From positions 558,001 through 622,000 of the forward strand of contig NW_020167532.1 of the NCBI RefSeq assembly GCF_001641265.1: 64,000 bases of DNA, in the 5' to 3' direction. The notes beneath the pieces were generated by a model. It searched no databases, had not been told where the DNA came from, and was given only the letters and a program-made list of their open reading frames with translations. The translations under genes and the position numbers were made by a program. Every line of letters begins with the position of its first letter. Position 1 is the stretch's first letter. This DNA comes from Pseudogymnoascus destructans. Taxonomy: Eukaryota; Ascomycota; Leotiomycetes; Thelebolales; Thelebolaceae. This document shows positions 42,281-53,689 of the stretch, piece by piece.

Positions 42281-44141
42281 ACGTACATGTATAACGAGTC
42301 GGCCACCCAAGCGAGTCGGCCACTTTCCACCATTTCCACCACCTTTTACTTTGCAACTATTTCCCTCTACGTACAAAAATGGAATCTACTTCAAATGAAA
42401 GCCGTATAATCCTAGCAATTGAAGCTCTTAAAAATGACCCTAAACTTACTGAACGAGCTGCAGCAGGTATCTATAAGGTTCCCCGGGCGACTTTGGCCGA
42501 CTGACACGCTGGAAAACTATCAAGACGCGATATAACTGCAAATGGGAGGAAGTTGATCAATACTGAAGAGAGTGTGCTTCTTGAGTGTATTATTGATCTA
42601 ATTGAGCGAGGATTTCCGCCCCGGCTCGAAGATATACAAGATATGGCCAATCGCCTCCTTGGGGTATGCGACGCAACGCGTGTTGGCTCACGATGGGCAG
42701 GGAACTTTGTACAATGCCAACCAGCCCTTAATATGCGTTTTCGACGTCGAATTGACTACCAGAGGGCCCTAGCTGAAGATCCTAAGATTATACAAGCTTG
42801 GTTTGCACTTGTACAGAATACAATTGCAAAATACGGTATTGTCAACTCAGACATCTACAACTTTGATGAGACTGGGTTTTTGATGGGAATGCTCTCGCAT
42901 GCTAAGGTTGTAACAACCTCTGATCGACAGGACAGACCTCGTACAAAGCAGCCTGGCAATCGGGAATGGGTTTCTGTAATCCAGGGTGTATGTGCAGATG
43001 GCTGGGCAATGCCGCCATATATCATTGTTAAGGGCAAATATCACCTCCTCTCCTGGTATACCAATGGCCAATTCCCACCAACCTGGCGGATCCATCCGAG
43101 CGAAAATGGCTGGACTACAAACGCTATAGGCCTAGATTGGTTGAATCACTTTGAGGGATGTACTAAGCCTCGTACAACTGGTGGATATAGACTTCTAATC
43201 CTCGACGGCCACAACAGCCACCGGGCTACTGAATTCGACGATTTCTGCAAGCTTAACAATATTATACCGCTTTGCATGCCTCCCCATTCATCGCATATCC
43301 TCCAGCCTCTCGATGTAGGCTGTTTTAGCCCTTTAAAAGCTTCATATAGCAAGGCAATTGAGCAGATGATGCTGAGGCATATAACTCACATTACTAAAGA
43401 CGACTTCTTTCCTGCCTTCCAGCAGGCCTTTTTTGCTTCAATGGGAGAAGAGAATGTACGAGCTGGCTTCCGAGCAACTGGCCTTGTTCCATACTACCCT
43501 GAAACAGTAATTTCTCGGCTGGATTTTAAGCCTAGAACGCCTACACCGTCAAACTCTCGGCCAGGAACCGCTACCTCCTGGGGTCTAAAAACGCCAACTA
43601 CAGCAATTGAGGCTGTTCAAAGCTCTACTACCTTGAAATCTAGGATTGCTAGGCATCAGGGTAGCTCTCCAACCCATTTATATAACGTAGTTGACGCCCA
43701 GGCTAAAGGTATCTCAATGCTAGCACACAGACTAGTCCTTCTTGAAGCTGAGAACCAGGAGCTTTGTACAGCAAATGAGTTACTAAGCAAACGCCGGAGG
43801 GCTAAAAAGAGCCGCCTACAGCTTGGAGGTTCGCTTTCAGCACCTGAAGCTAATGCGATACGGCTAGAAAAGGGTATAGTTGATGCTAGGAGAGAAAATA
43901 CATGTAGGGAGGGTAGTTCTACAGAGCGGGCTCAGCTACGTACTCGGCATTGTGGCAACTGCAGCCAAACTGGTCATAATTCGCGAACTTGTCAGGTAGT
44001 TTGGGAGATGTCTGAAGATGGCGATTCTGAGTAGTTTTAATTGATTTAAGGCATTGTAGTTGAGTTGATTTATATAATATATAGGTGGTCAGTGGAAAGT
44101 GGCCGACTCGCTTGCGTGGCCGACTCGTTATACATGTACGT
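42281..44141 (+). mobile_element. pogo/Fot1-like transposon, family T4
   Basis: Ends ACGTACATGTATAACGAG at 42281 and ...CGTTATACATGTACGT at 44141, TA on both sides (42279-42280, 44142-44143). The unit CGAGTCGGCCAC is repeated with a 17-bp spacing at the left end. The least damaged of the pogo-like elements here. Confidence 0.9.
42379..44034 (+). pseudogene. T4 transposase, nearly intact (551 codons, one in-frame TGA)
   Basis: One frame runs from ATG 42379 to the TAG at 44032-44034, broken only by TGA at 42502-42504 (likely from CGA, Arg). An ORF restart at 42553 would still give 493 residues but lose the first HTH. Domains in order: psq/CENP-B-type HTH (about 1-45), second HTH of Tc5 type (about 60-130, VGSRWAGNFV), DDE nuclease (about 150-370) with FDETGFLMG, ILDGHNSH and LQPLDVGCF, then a coiled, basic region (SKRRRAKKSRLQ) and zinc knuckle CGNCSQTGHNSRTC. 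It acts, if expressed, as the transposase cutting TIRs with TA targets. Confidence 0.85.
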
Positions 44142-44466
44142 TAACAACACTTTATATATAACAACACTTTATATATAACAACACTTTATATATAACAACA
44201 CTTTATACTATAACAACACTTTATACTATAACAACACTTTATACTATCTTTAATATAACTATGTCTTCTTCTAAGAATCAATATAATAGCTATACTCTTC
44301 CTTTAGATAACCTTCCTTATATTTTTAAGGAAGGGCTCTTTACTAGAGAGTTAAATCCTATTATTGAAAATAAAGAACGAACACTTACTATTAAGTGTAC
44401 ACAACCTAGTTGTAGGTAAGTTAACTTTATCATACTTAATTATATACTTTATACTAATATCTATTA

Positions 44467-46325
44467 ACGTGGTTGTACACCGAGTCGTGAATGTCACCGA
44501 GTCGTGAACTTTTCCCTACTTAGCTACCTACGAACTTCAACACGCGTTTCCTCCACAACTACCAATGGAAATCCAAACCCAAGAAGCGCGAATCATTCTA
44601 GCTATTGAGGCTCTTTAAACATGTAAATCGCTTAATCGCAGGTCTGCATCAATACTATATAAAGTGCCTTATTCTACGCTTACTGATAGAATGGCCGGCC
44701 GACCTTCTCGACGCGAAACCAAAGCCAATAGTCATAAATTGACTGAGCTAGAAGAGGAAGTGATTATTCAAAATATATTGGATATGGATGCAAGAGGATT
44801 TGCACCTCGGCCTGCTAGTGTGGAGGATATGGCAAATTATATCCTTGAATCGCGTGGGGGAAAGCACGTTGGGACGCGGTGGGCATATCGATTTATACAA
44901 CGCCGCCCCGAGTTAAAGACGCGTTTTAATCGCGTTTATGACTTTCAAAGAGCCTTGTGCGAAGATCCTGAGCTTATTGGAGCGTGGTTTTAACTTGTGC
45001 AGAACATGAGAGCAAAGTACGGCATCCAAGACTGCAATTTCTACAACTTTGACGAGACGGGCTTCATGATGGGCGTTATTAGCTCAGCTTTAGTTGTTAC
45101 GCGCGCCGATCGACGTGGCAGAGGCAAGGCAGTTCAGCCTGGCAATCGGGAATGGGCTACAGCAATTGTTTGTGTGAATGCTGAAGGTGGGAGTATCCCT
45201 CCGTTTTTAGTAGTTCAAGGGAAATGTCACCTTTCAAGTTGGTATACTGAAGGCGGCCTTCCTCACAATTGGGTAATTAAACCAACAAGCAATGGATGGA
45301 CCAACAACGAGACAGGTCTAGAATGGCTTCATCATTTCGATAAACATACTTGCAGTCGTGCAAAAGGACCATATCGGATGTTGGTTTTAGACGGGCATGA
45401 AAGTCACGAATCAGCTGCGTTTCAGGAATATTGCAAAGCAAACAACATCATAACTCTCTGTCTACCTCCTCACTCGTCTCACCTAACTCAGCCACTTGAT
45501 GTTGGGTGCTTTAGTGTTCTTAAACGCATGTATGGGCGTCAAATTGAGACCTTTATTAAGGCTCATATAAACCATATTACAAAGGTTGAGTTTTTTATAG
45601 CTTTCCACGCAGCTTATAACCAGTCAATAACAACTCAAAACGCCAAAGCTGGATTTCGCGGAGCTGGTTTAGTGCCCTTTGATCCACAAGTAATCATTTC
45701 AAAGCTAGACGTCAAGTTGCGGACTCCTACACCTACAGGACCCCCCTCTATAGACGCTGATCCTTGGGTTTCTCAAACGCCTCGCAACCCAATAGATGCT
45801 CTCTCACAGACTACTCTAGTTAAAAATCGCATTGCACGGCACCAAGGAAGCTCGCCAACCCCCATTTTTGCTACTGTTACTGCATTAGCTAAAGGGACAG
45901 AGATTTTGGCACATGAAATGACTTTATTGTCAGCTGAAGTCCGCACCCTTCGAGCAGCAAACGAAGCTCTTAGCAAACGCCGGAGGGCTAAAAAGTCTCG
46001 TGTCCGTCAAGGGTGTGCACTTTCTGTAGGGGATGCACATGATGATTTGTCCCAAAGGGCAGTTACGGAGCAAATAAATCACAAGAAGCGCTCTGGAGGG
46101 GTTGGTAGGAATGAGGGGCAACCAGGTGTACGACATTGTGGCACTTGCGGGGGGGCTGGCCATAATGCATGAACTTGTCAGGAGGTCATAGAAGTACTTA
46201 GCTCATCAGATTCTGAATAGTTTTAGTTTTAATACATGTTGTGGTTGTTTAATTATACCTTACAGTGGTGGGTATAAAAAAGTTTCACGACTCGGTGACA
46301 TTCACGACTCGGTGTACAACCACGT
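44467..46325 (+). mobile_element. pogo/Fot1-like transposon, family T3, copy b
   Basis: Ends ACGTGGTTGTACACC at 44467 and ...GGTGTACAACCACGT at 46325, TA on both sides (44465-44466, 46326-46327). It inserted at the end of the first hAT intron. The TA duplicated on the right forms part of the retained TAG acceptor. It is the inverted partner of 40067-41943; base for base the two match across the region I compared, apart from the extra unit in copy a. Confidence 0.9.
44565..46220 (+). pseudogene. T3 transposase pseudogene, copy b, same three stops as copy a
   Basis: 552 codons from ATG 44565 to TAG 46218-46220, with internal stops at about 44613, 44994 and 46170. The derived open segments (109 and 391 residues) are identical to those of the inverted copy. 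Domain content is as in T4: two HTH regions, DDE core, zinc knuckle. Confidence 0.85.
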
Positions 46326-46641
46326 TAGGGCTATATGGAAAAATAAAAAAATTGGACATTCTACAAGTAATTATATTACTCATTATAGGAGTCATCATAA
46401 ACATATTCCTACAAATAAGAAACAGGAACAAAGCTTAGAAGAAAGTAAGTTTATTTAAATCTCTTTATTTTAATAATAACTAATGTAACCATAGGTTCTA
46501 GCCAAGCTTCATTTTCACAGCAAAGTTCTATAAGAACATTTACTACAGATACTAGAAAATGAAGCTATTCTAGTATTTTTTCAGAGAAGGAATTTAAGAG
46601 AAAGATTATTAATTTTATGATTTCTAATAACCTTTCTATTA

Positions 46642-48501
46642 ACGTACATGTATAGCGAAAGCGCCAAACAAGCGAAAGCGCCAAAATTATCTACCCTCAC
46701 GACAAACATTGCGATAAATCTACCACAACATTAGAAATCAATTGAAACTACTCGGAGTCCTCTTCCTCAGAGGTGTCTATTACAATCTGACACGTGCGCG
46801 CATTGTGCCCAGTCTCACCACACTTGCCACAGCGACGGGCACGGGTTTCTTCCCTTGGCTTCCGACCACGGCTTGCCCTTATTTCCTGCTCTACCTGCTG
46901 CACAATATCCCTCTCATCCTGTAGCTCTTGCGCCCCTTGTTGACTAAGTGATCCTCCTTGCTGTAGTCGTGTTTTCCTAGCTCTCCGGCGCTTGCTTAGT
47001 ACTTCATTTGCCTGTCGTAGGTTTTGGTTCTCTCCCTTTAGCAGTGCTAATTGATGCATTATTTGCGATGCACCCTTTGTAAACTGGTCAACAGCTGCAT
47101 AGATTGAGGTTGGAGAGCTATTTTGATGGCGTGAAATCCGAGTTTTAATAAATGTAGACTGTGACATAGCTTCAATTGGGTTGTTTGGTGTCTGAGAAAC
47201 CCAAGGTTGAGCAGTACCTGGGCGGGAGCTTGGAGGCGTTGGTGTCCTTAACTTAAGATCAAGTGTAGATATCACTCTCTCAGGGTCAAATGGAAGAAGC
47301 CCTGCCCCTCGGAACCCGCCTCGAATGTTACTTTCCGTCATTGTAGTGTTAAATGCAGCGTGGAAGGCAGGAAAGAAGTCATCCTTTGTAATATGAGAAA
47401 TATGAGCCTGCATCATATCTTCAATTTGCCGACCATAGGCCTGCTTTAACGGGCCGAGACAGCCAACATCAAGTGGCTGGAGTAGATGAGAAGAGTGAGC
47501 AGGCATACAAAGCGTAATAATGTTGTGTTCCTTGCAGTACTCCTCAAACTCATCTGAGTGGTGGCTCTCATGACCATCAAGGACTAACAAGCGATAACCA
47601 CCAACACTCCGGGCCTTTGTATGCTTCTCAAAGTGCTGAATCCAATCCATGCCTCTCTCGTTTGTAGTCCAGCCATTTTCAGTAACAGAAATCACCCAAT
47701 CGCTTGAAAATCCACTATTCTCATACCAAGATGTAAGGTGGTTTTTGCCTGCAACAATGATAAATGGTGGTACTGCCCAACCTTGAGAACTAATGCCTTG
47801 GATTACTGTAACCCATTCCCGATTACCAGGCTGTACCTTCTTTGCTTTTGCCCGCCCGTCTGAGCTTGTTACAACCATAGCAGTTGAGATAACGCCCATC
47901 ATAAACCCAGTCTCATCAAAGTTGTAGATATCTGCTTCATCGATACCATATTTCGCAATTGTGTTACGCACAAGCTCAAACCAGCCATTAATAACTTCTG
48001 GATCTTCGCACTTAGCCCTCTAGTAGTCGTATTTGCGCTGAAAGCGTGTCTGGAGCTCTACACGCCGCTTAACAAAGTTTGAAGCCCAACGCGACCCAAC
48101 GCGTGACGCGTCGCGTGTTGCAAGTAGTCGACTTGCCATATCTTCAACAACAGACAGCCGAGGAGGAAACCCTTTGGCAGCTAGGTCGAGTATATACTGA
48201 ACAAGGACGGACTCCTCTAGGTTAGTTAATTTCCGTGAGTTGGCTTGGATATCGCGTCGTGAAGGTACACCTTCTAGACGACGACCTAGCTTGCGGTGGT
48301 CCACAGAATAGATCCTAGCAGCAACTCGAAGGCGTAACTTTGGGTCGCTTTGCATAGCCTGGATAGCTAGCACTAATTGGCTTTCATCGTTTTTATGGGG
48401 CATGTTTTGTTGTTGAGGAATTTAACATTTAGTTGGGGGGTTTGATCACCGCATCATTTTGGCGCTTTCGCTTGTTTGGCGCTTTCGCTATACATGTACG
48501 T
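46642..48501 (-). mobile_element. pogo/Fot1-like transposon, family T5, copy a
   Basis: Ends ACGTACATGTATAGCG at 46642 and ...TATACATGTACGT at 48501. TA is on the left (46640-46641) but TG on the right (48502-48503), so one flank has changed or the insertion was imperfect. The unit AGCGAAAGCGCCAAACA is repeated with a 17-bp step at each end. It sits in the hAT coding sequence. Confidence 0.88.
46748..48403 (-). pseudogene. T5 transposase, one in-frame TAG (copy a)
   Basis: 552 codons from ATG 48403 to the stop at 46748. A single TAG at 48022-48020 follows QRKYDY. T4 has CAG at the same codon (DYQRAL), so the change is CpA to TpA. The DDE residues are visible (YNFDETGFMMGV, LVLDGHESH, LQPLDVG), as is the C-terminal zinc knuckle CGKCGETGHNARTC. 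The partner copy shares the stop. Confidence 0.86.
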
Positions 48502-48651
48502 TGATTCTATTACAAATAAACCTTATAAATAATTACTTATTTATTCAAAAGGGTAAGTTATTCTATTTTTTTATAATATTATTATACTAACTATTTTTAG
48601 AGATGAAGAAGTTCCTAGTCTTTATAGACAAAATATAAAATGTTTTATATA

Positions 48652-50511
48652 ACGTACATGTATAGCGAAAGCGCCAAACAAGCGAAAGCGCCAAAATGAT
48701 GCGGTGACCAAACCCCCCAACTAAATGTTAAATTCCTCAACAACAAAACATGCCCCATAAAAACGATGAAAGCCAATTAGTGCTAGCTATCCAGGCTATG
48801 CAAAGCGACCCAAAGTTACGCCTTCGAGTTGCTGCTAGGATCTATTCTGTGGACCACCGCAAGCTAGGTCGTCGTCTAGAAGGTGTACCTTCACGACGCG
48901 ATATCCAAGCCAACTCACGGAAATTAACTAACCTAGAGGAGTCCGTCCTTGTTCAGTATATACTCGACCTAGCTGCCAAAGGGTTTCCTCCTCGGCTGTC
49001 TGTTGTTGAAGATATGGCAAGTCGACTACTTGCAACACGCGACGCGTCACGCGTTGGGTCGCGTTGGGCTTCAAACTTTGTTAAGCGGCGTGTAGAGCTC
49101 CAGACACGCTTTCAGCGCAAATACGACTACTAGAGGGCTAAGTGCGAAGATCCAGAAGTTATTAATGGCTGGTTTGAGCTTGTGCGTAACACAATTGCGA
49201 AATATGGTATCGATGAAGCAGATATCTACAACTTTGATGAGACTGGGTTTATGATGGGCGTTATCTCAACTGCTATGGTTGTAACAAGCTCAGACGGGCG
49301 GGCAAAAGCAAAGAAGGTACAGCCTGGTAATCGGGAATGGGTTACAGTAATCCAAGGCATTAGTTCTCAAGGTTGGGCAGTACCACCATTTATCATTGTT
49401 GCAGGCAAAAACCACCTTACATCTTGGTATGAGAATAGTGGATTTTCAAGCGATTGGGTGATTTCTGTTACTGAAAATGGCTGGACTACAAACGAGAGAG
49501 GCATGGATTGGATTCAGCACTTTGAGAAGCATACAAAGGCCCGGAGTGTTGGTGGTTATCGCTTGTTAGTCCTTGATGGTCATGAGAGCCACCACTCAGA
49601 TGAGTTTGAGGAGTACTGCAAGGAACACAACATTATTACGCTTTGTATGCCTGCTCACTCTTCTCATCTACTCCAGCCACTTGATGTTGGCTGTCTCGGC
49701 CCGTTAAAGCAGGCCTATGGTCGGCAAATTGAAGATATGATGCAGGCTCATATTTCTCATATTACAAAGGATGACTTCTTTCCTGCCTTCCACGCTGCAT
49801 TTAACACTACAATGACGGAAAGTAACATTCGAGGCGGGTTCCGAGGGGCAGGGCTTCTTCCATTTGACCCTGAGAGAGTGATATCTACACTTGATCTTAA
49901 GTTAAGGACACCAACGCCTCCAAGCTCCCGCCCAGGTACTGCTCAACCTTGGGTTTCTCAGACACCAAACAACCCAATTGAAGCTATGTCACAGTCTACA
50001 TTTATTAAAACTCGGATTTCACGCCATCAAAATAGCTCTCCAACCTCAATCTATGCAGCTGTTGACCAGTTTACAAAGGGTGCATCGCAAATAATGCATC
50101 AATTAGCACTGCTAAAGGGAGAGAACCAAAACCTACGACAGGCAAATGAAGTACTAAGCAAGCGCCGGAGAGCTAGGAAAACACGACTACAGCAAGGAGG
50201 ATCACTTAGTCAACAAGGGGCGCAAGAGCTACAGGATGAGAGGGATATTGTGCAGCAGGTAGAGCAGGAAATAAGGGCAAGCCGTGGTCGGAAGCCAAGG
50301 GAAGAAACCCGTGCCCGTCGCTGTGGCAAGTGTGGTGAGACTGGGCACAATGCGCGCACGTGTCAGATTGTAATAGACACCTCTGAGGAAGAGGACTCCG
50401 AGTAGTTTCAATTGATTTCTAATGTTGTGGTAGATTTATCGCAATGTTTGTCGTGAGGGTAGATAATTTTGGCGCTTTCGCTTGTTTGGCGCTTTCGCTA
50501 TACATGTACGT
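48652..50511 (+). mobile_element. pogo/Fot1-like transposon, family T5, copy b
   Basis: Same ends as copy a, TA on both sides (48650-48651, 50512-50513). Only 150 bp of hAT sequence separates it from copy a, in inverted orientation, so the two form a palindrome with 1.86-kb arms. The hAT reading frame is restored if it is removed (KCFI-LTFNSHW). Confidence 0.9.
48750..50405 (+). pseudogene. T5 transposase, one in-frame TAG (copy b)
   Basis: From ATG 48750 to TAG 50403-50405, with the internal TAG at 49131-49133. Both open segments (127 and 407 residues) are identical to copy a. A restart after the stop would keep the DDE domain but lose the N-terminal DNA-binding part, so it is unlikely to be active. 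Confidence 0.86.
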
Positions 50512-51567
50512 TATATTAACTTTTAATAGTCATTGGATTAATAGTAACTTTGAATTAAAGTCAAAATTACTAGATATGGTTAATTTACAAGAAAACCATA
50601 CAGGAAGTTATTTATTTAAAGTCTTAAAGGATACTTTAGATGAATTTGACATTTTTGAACATATTCAAAGGTATATAAACCCCCTCTATTAAGATTTAAT
50701 AATTTACTAATTAATTATAGTATTACTAGAGACAATGCCTCTAATAATAATATTCTAATTTCTAAATTAAAGGAAGAATACCTTAATTTAGGATTAGAAA
50801 CATTTAATGGTAATATACCTTGTATTGCTCATGTTATTAACATAGCAGTACAAGATATATTATTAAACTTATTAAAGGATGAAAATATATCTATTTCAAC
50901 AGAAATAGAAGAGCAAATATTAATAGAGCAGGATAGTGATATTAGTAAGTTTATATATCCCCTTAATATTTAAATATACTAACTTTAATAGATTTATCTA
51001 ATTTATCACCATGGCTTACAAGGGCCTAAAAAAATACAACTAGGTAAGCTAATATCTATATCCTTATTTAGTTATATAACAATACTAACATTTATAGATA
51101 ATGCTACTAGGTGGTCTTCTACTTATTATATGCTTAATAACTTTTTAAATCTTAAAGAACCCTATAGAGATTATTATTGCAACATCTAAAGCTAAGGTAT
51201 TTAAAGATAAAGAAAGCATTAGGTTAAAAGAAGAAGACAGCTTAGTTTTAGAGACTTATAAAGAAATATTCGAAGTCTTCAGCCGCTATCCTAATTAGGC
51301 AATTATGATGCCAAGCCTATCAGGGTTTATATTTCCTACTACAGCTAGTTTTATGGGGCTGCTACAAAATGGAGCAGCGTTACAGCAAATGTAAATTGCT
51401 CTATTACCCGGGTTGCTTTGTCACTAACAATCGCTTGAAATAACTGTGGTTGTTTTGATCTTAATGCATTAGTAATGTATTAAGTATATATTAGGCGGCT
51501 CTTACCTTCTCCACCTCTTCTTCTTCTTCAGTGGCAAGTCGTTCTTCCTGATATCTTTTATACTCAA

Positions 51568-53081
51568 ATTGAAGACTACTATCAATACTAACAGTATGGA
51601 GGTGTTGTTCATAAGTTTTGTGAGTGGGTCGGGCTAGGGCCCCCTGCGTAGGCTGGTTTGGCAATTCTGGCCAAAGTACCGATTCTCACGCGTCACGAAC
51701 ACTTGAGTGTGAGAGCAATCAATTCTGTAGAATAATGAGTAGAGTAGATACCTAAACCCCTATATAAAACTATACTATAAGCCTAGTACTCTGTGTGCAT
51801 ACCATTTGCAGCAATTACTGCTACCATACGTGTAGGCATACTATTAAGGAGAGCCTTAAGCTCAGCTTCTCCAACTTGCTCCCACGCTTCCTTAACAGCT
51901 ACACGGAGCTGGTCGTAGGACATATGTTCTGGATGATTATCTTGTAGATAATTCTTCATAATATGCCACACCCGTTCAATTGGGTTGAGATCTGGTGAAT
52001 ACGGGGGCCATTCTATAGGGCAAATACCACGGGATCTCAACTCTTCATATGTTGCACCTGCTCTATGACCTGGAGCTCCATCTTGCATCAATGTAAGGCC
52101 TGGGTGTAGGCGTAGCCAGCCGTGGATTAGAGGGACAGTATGAGCCATATAGGACTCAGCTCCTATTTTCTCATATTCCTTCTCCCAAAATAGTATAGGA
52201 CCCTTTCCAAGACCACCTGAGAAGCAGCCCCAGAACATCCAACCTCTAGGGATTGTTAGTAAATCCTATAGTAAATAGGAGTCTCTTACCTTCTCCATTG
52301 TACTCTATCTACAACACATGTATCATCCCACATTTCCCCTGCTTTTCGAGTAACCCACGTACGAGTATGGCGGCCTCCCGTTACCCACGTCTCGTCAGTC
52401 CAAAGTATCCTATTCCAATCATTCCGTACCCAATCCTTATGTTCAATAGCCCATGCAAGTTGCTTTTGTCGATTTGTCTCTGAGATAATAGGCTTCCGCA
52501 TAGCAATCCCTTAATAATTATTAGTCTATATAGTAGTAAAGTAGAGAGGGATACTTACGTTGATTATAGCCTCTCACAGACAGAGTGTGGGTTAGGACAA
52601 GCCGTGAGCATGGAATATTAAGAATGCGTATTATATTTGTATATGGCATACGCCTATTCGTGCGAGATGAGGCTATAAACTCAATAACCTCTTGAACTTG
52701 CTCATCGGATAGGATAAGTGGCCTACCCGAACGCTTCTTCGGAGTTGGAGGGCCCTGGCAAGCATACCAAGCCTGCCGTTCCGTGCAGCCAATATAGGCT
52801 GCAATTTTTTGGAACTCCCAATCTAGGGAGCGTAGTAGTGCGCAACGAAGCCGCTCATCGCGAGTAAGATGAGGCATTGTAGTTATTGAAAGAGTATGAA
52901 TTTCCTACATATAAAATACAATAGTAGGAATTTTGACGCGTTAAAAAGGTACAAACAAGCCTACGCGTACCCATGCTCCAACCCATGCCCAACCCCCGGT
53001 CATCTCATGACCCACTCACAAAACTTATGAACAACACCTCCGTATGGTCTAATACTGTTAGTATTGATAGTAGTCTTCAAT
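51568..53081 (-). mobile_element. Tc1/mariner transposon with long imperfect TIRs
   Basis: The left end ATTGAAGACTACTATCAA... (51568 to about 51630, including GGTGTTGTTCATAAGTTTTG) is repeated inverted at 53009-53081. The right copy has about 10 extra bases. The TIRs are about 65-73 bp. A TA duplication is not evident at the outermost matching base, so the exact ends are uncertain by a few bases. Confidence 0.75.
51783..52877 (-). CDS. Tc1/mariner DD34E transposase, apparently intact (3 exons, 333 aa)
   Basis: Exons 52877-52559, 52509-52290 and 52245-51783; the introns are 49 and 44 nt (GTAAGT...TTAAG and GTAAGA...CCTAG) and join in frame. N-terminal HTH (about 5-75): LRCALLRSLDWEFQKIAAYI and RQAWYACQ, followed by the GRP-type AT-hook-like motif KKRSGRPLI. 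The catalytic domain has WTDETWV (first Asp), LMQDGAPGH (second Asp) and NPIERVW (Glu); 34 residues separate the last two, so DD34E. No stop or frameshift was seen, unlike every other transposase in this window. It catalyses cut-and-paste transposition. It could be active if both introns are spliced. Confidence 0.85.
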
Positions 53082-53082
53082 T

Positions 53083-53133
53083 ACTACCTCAACTAGACCT
53101 ATGGTATTAGACCATAGGTTTAGTTGAGGTAGT
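53083..53133. repeat. near-perfect hairpin palindrome next to the Tc1 element
   Basis: The arms ACTACCTCAACTAGACCTAT and its inverse ATAGGTTTAGTTGAGGTAGT surround a 5-9 base loop at 53104-53108. It begins two bases after the Tc1 end. It may be an RNA hairpin or a decayed element end. Confidence 0.75.
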
Positions 53134-53689
53134 GAAATTATCTCATCCATTGTGAATAATGCATTAGCAATGAATTACTACTGTTGTTGTTGCCATGCCC
53201 TACAGGTTTTACGTTGGTAGGAAATTAGGGCCCTATTATATACCGTTTTTAGCCCTACCTGACCATATCATGTGATGCTACGCGAGCTTAGCTGACTAAC
53301 GTGCAAGGTTTAGTCATAAAAGTGGAGCATTTCGGGTCAGCTGAGATAACCCCTAATGGTCTGCTCACCTGTGTACTCGGGGCCTTAGAACGACTTACTA
53401 CTGATATTAAGGCCCTAGTAATATCATCGAGGCAGCAGAGTACTCTAGATAGTTGGTTTACGTAGTCATTCAATTTAAATCACATGTTTCTAGTATACCG
53501 ATATTTCAATTATAACGATATTCAAGTGTTGTCAAAATTACATCGCTATAACAGGGGTCCTACTGTATATACAAATTACCACTAGCTATCATAACAGGCA
53601 CAGTGCCCCCGGGCTATACACAGCCGATAACGCCCCAAAATGCCCCGCAACCCTAGCCAGCTCTCATATCATGGCAGAATCCCAATCCT
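53134..53689. other. spacer with a single pogo/Tigger-like terminal sequence
   Basis: On the minus strand about 53508-53571 reads CAGTAGGACCCCTGTTATAG at its start, like the ends of Tigger/pogo elements. No partner end was found nearby. A 61-codon minus-strand frame (53473-53288) has no recognisable domain. Confidence 0.4.

Larger units (their letters stand above)
42246..44246. repeat. minisatellite (AACAACACTTTATATAT, 17-18 bp units), split by a transposon
   Basis: Two units stand left of the T4 transposon (42246-42279) and about six right of it (44143-44246), the last three being the variant ending TATACTAT. T4 inserted into the TATATA of a unit. The array lies just upstream of the hAT ORF at 44261, so it may be subterminal or promoter sequence of that hAT element. 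Confidence 0.85.
44261..51330 (+). pseudogene. hAT transposase gene with introns, split by three transposons
   Basis: Exon 1 is 44261-44415 (MSSSKNQYNSYTLPLDNLPY) with a GTAAGT donor. T3b then lies in the intron, and exon 2 resumes at 46329 with the BED-finger region (STSNYITHYRSHHKHIP). The gene is cut again by T5a and T5b (46642-48501, 48652-50511). Between and after them remain DEEVPSLYRQNIKC, HWINSNFELKSKLLDMV, ENHTGSYLFKVLKD, ITRDNASNN, CIAHVINIAVQD and FIDNATRWSSTYYMLNNF, the core order of hAT transposases. Introns of 40-50 nt remain visible. After 51.2 kb only stop-rich sequence follows. AT-rich throughout. The 5' part matches the fragment at 19888-20200. Confidence 0.78.
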
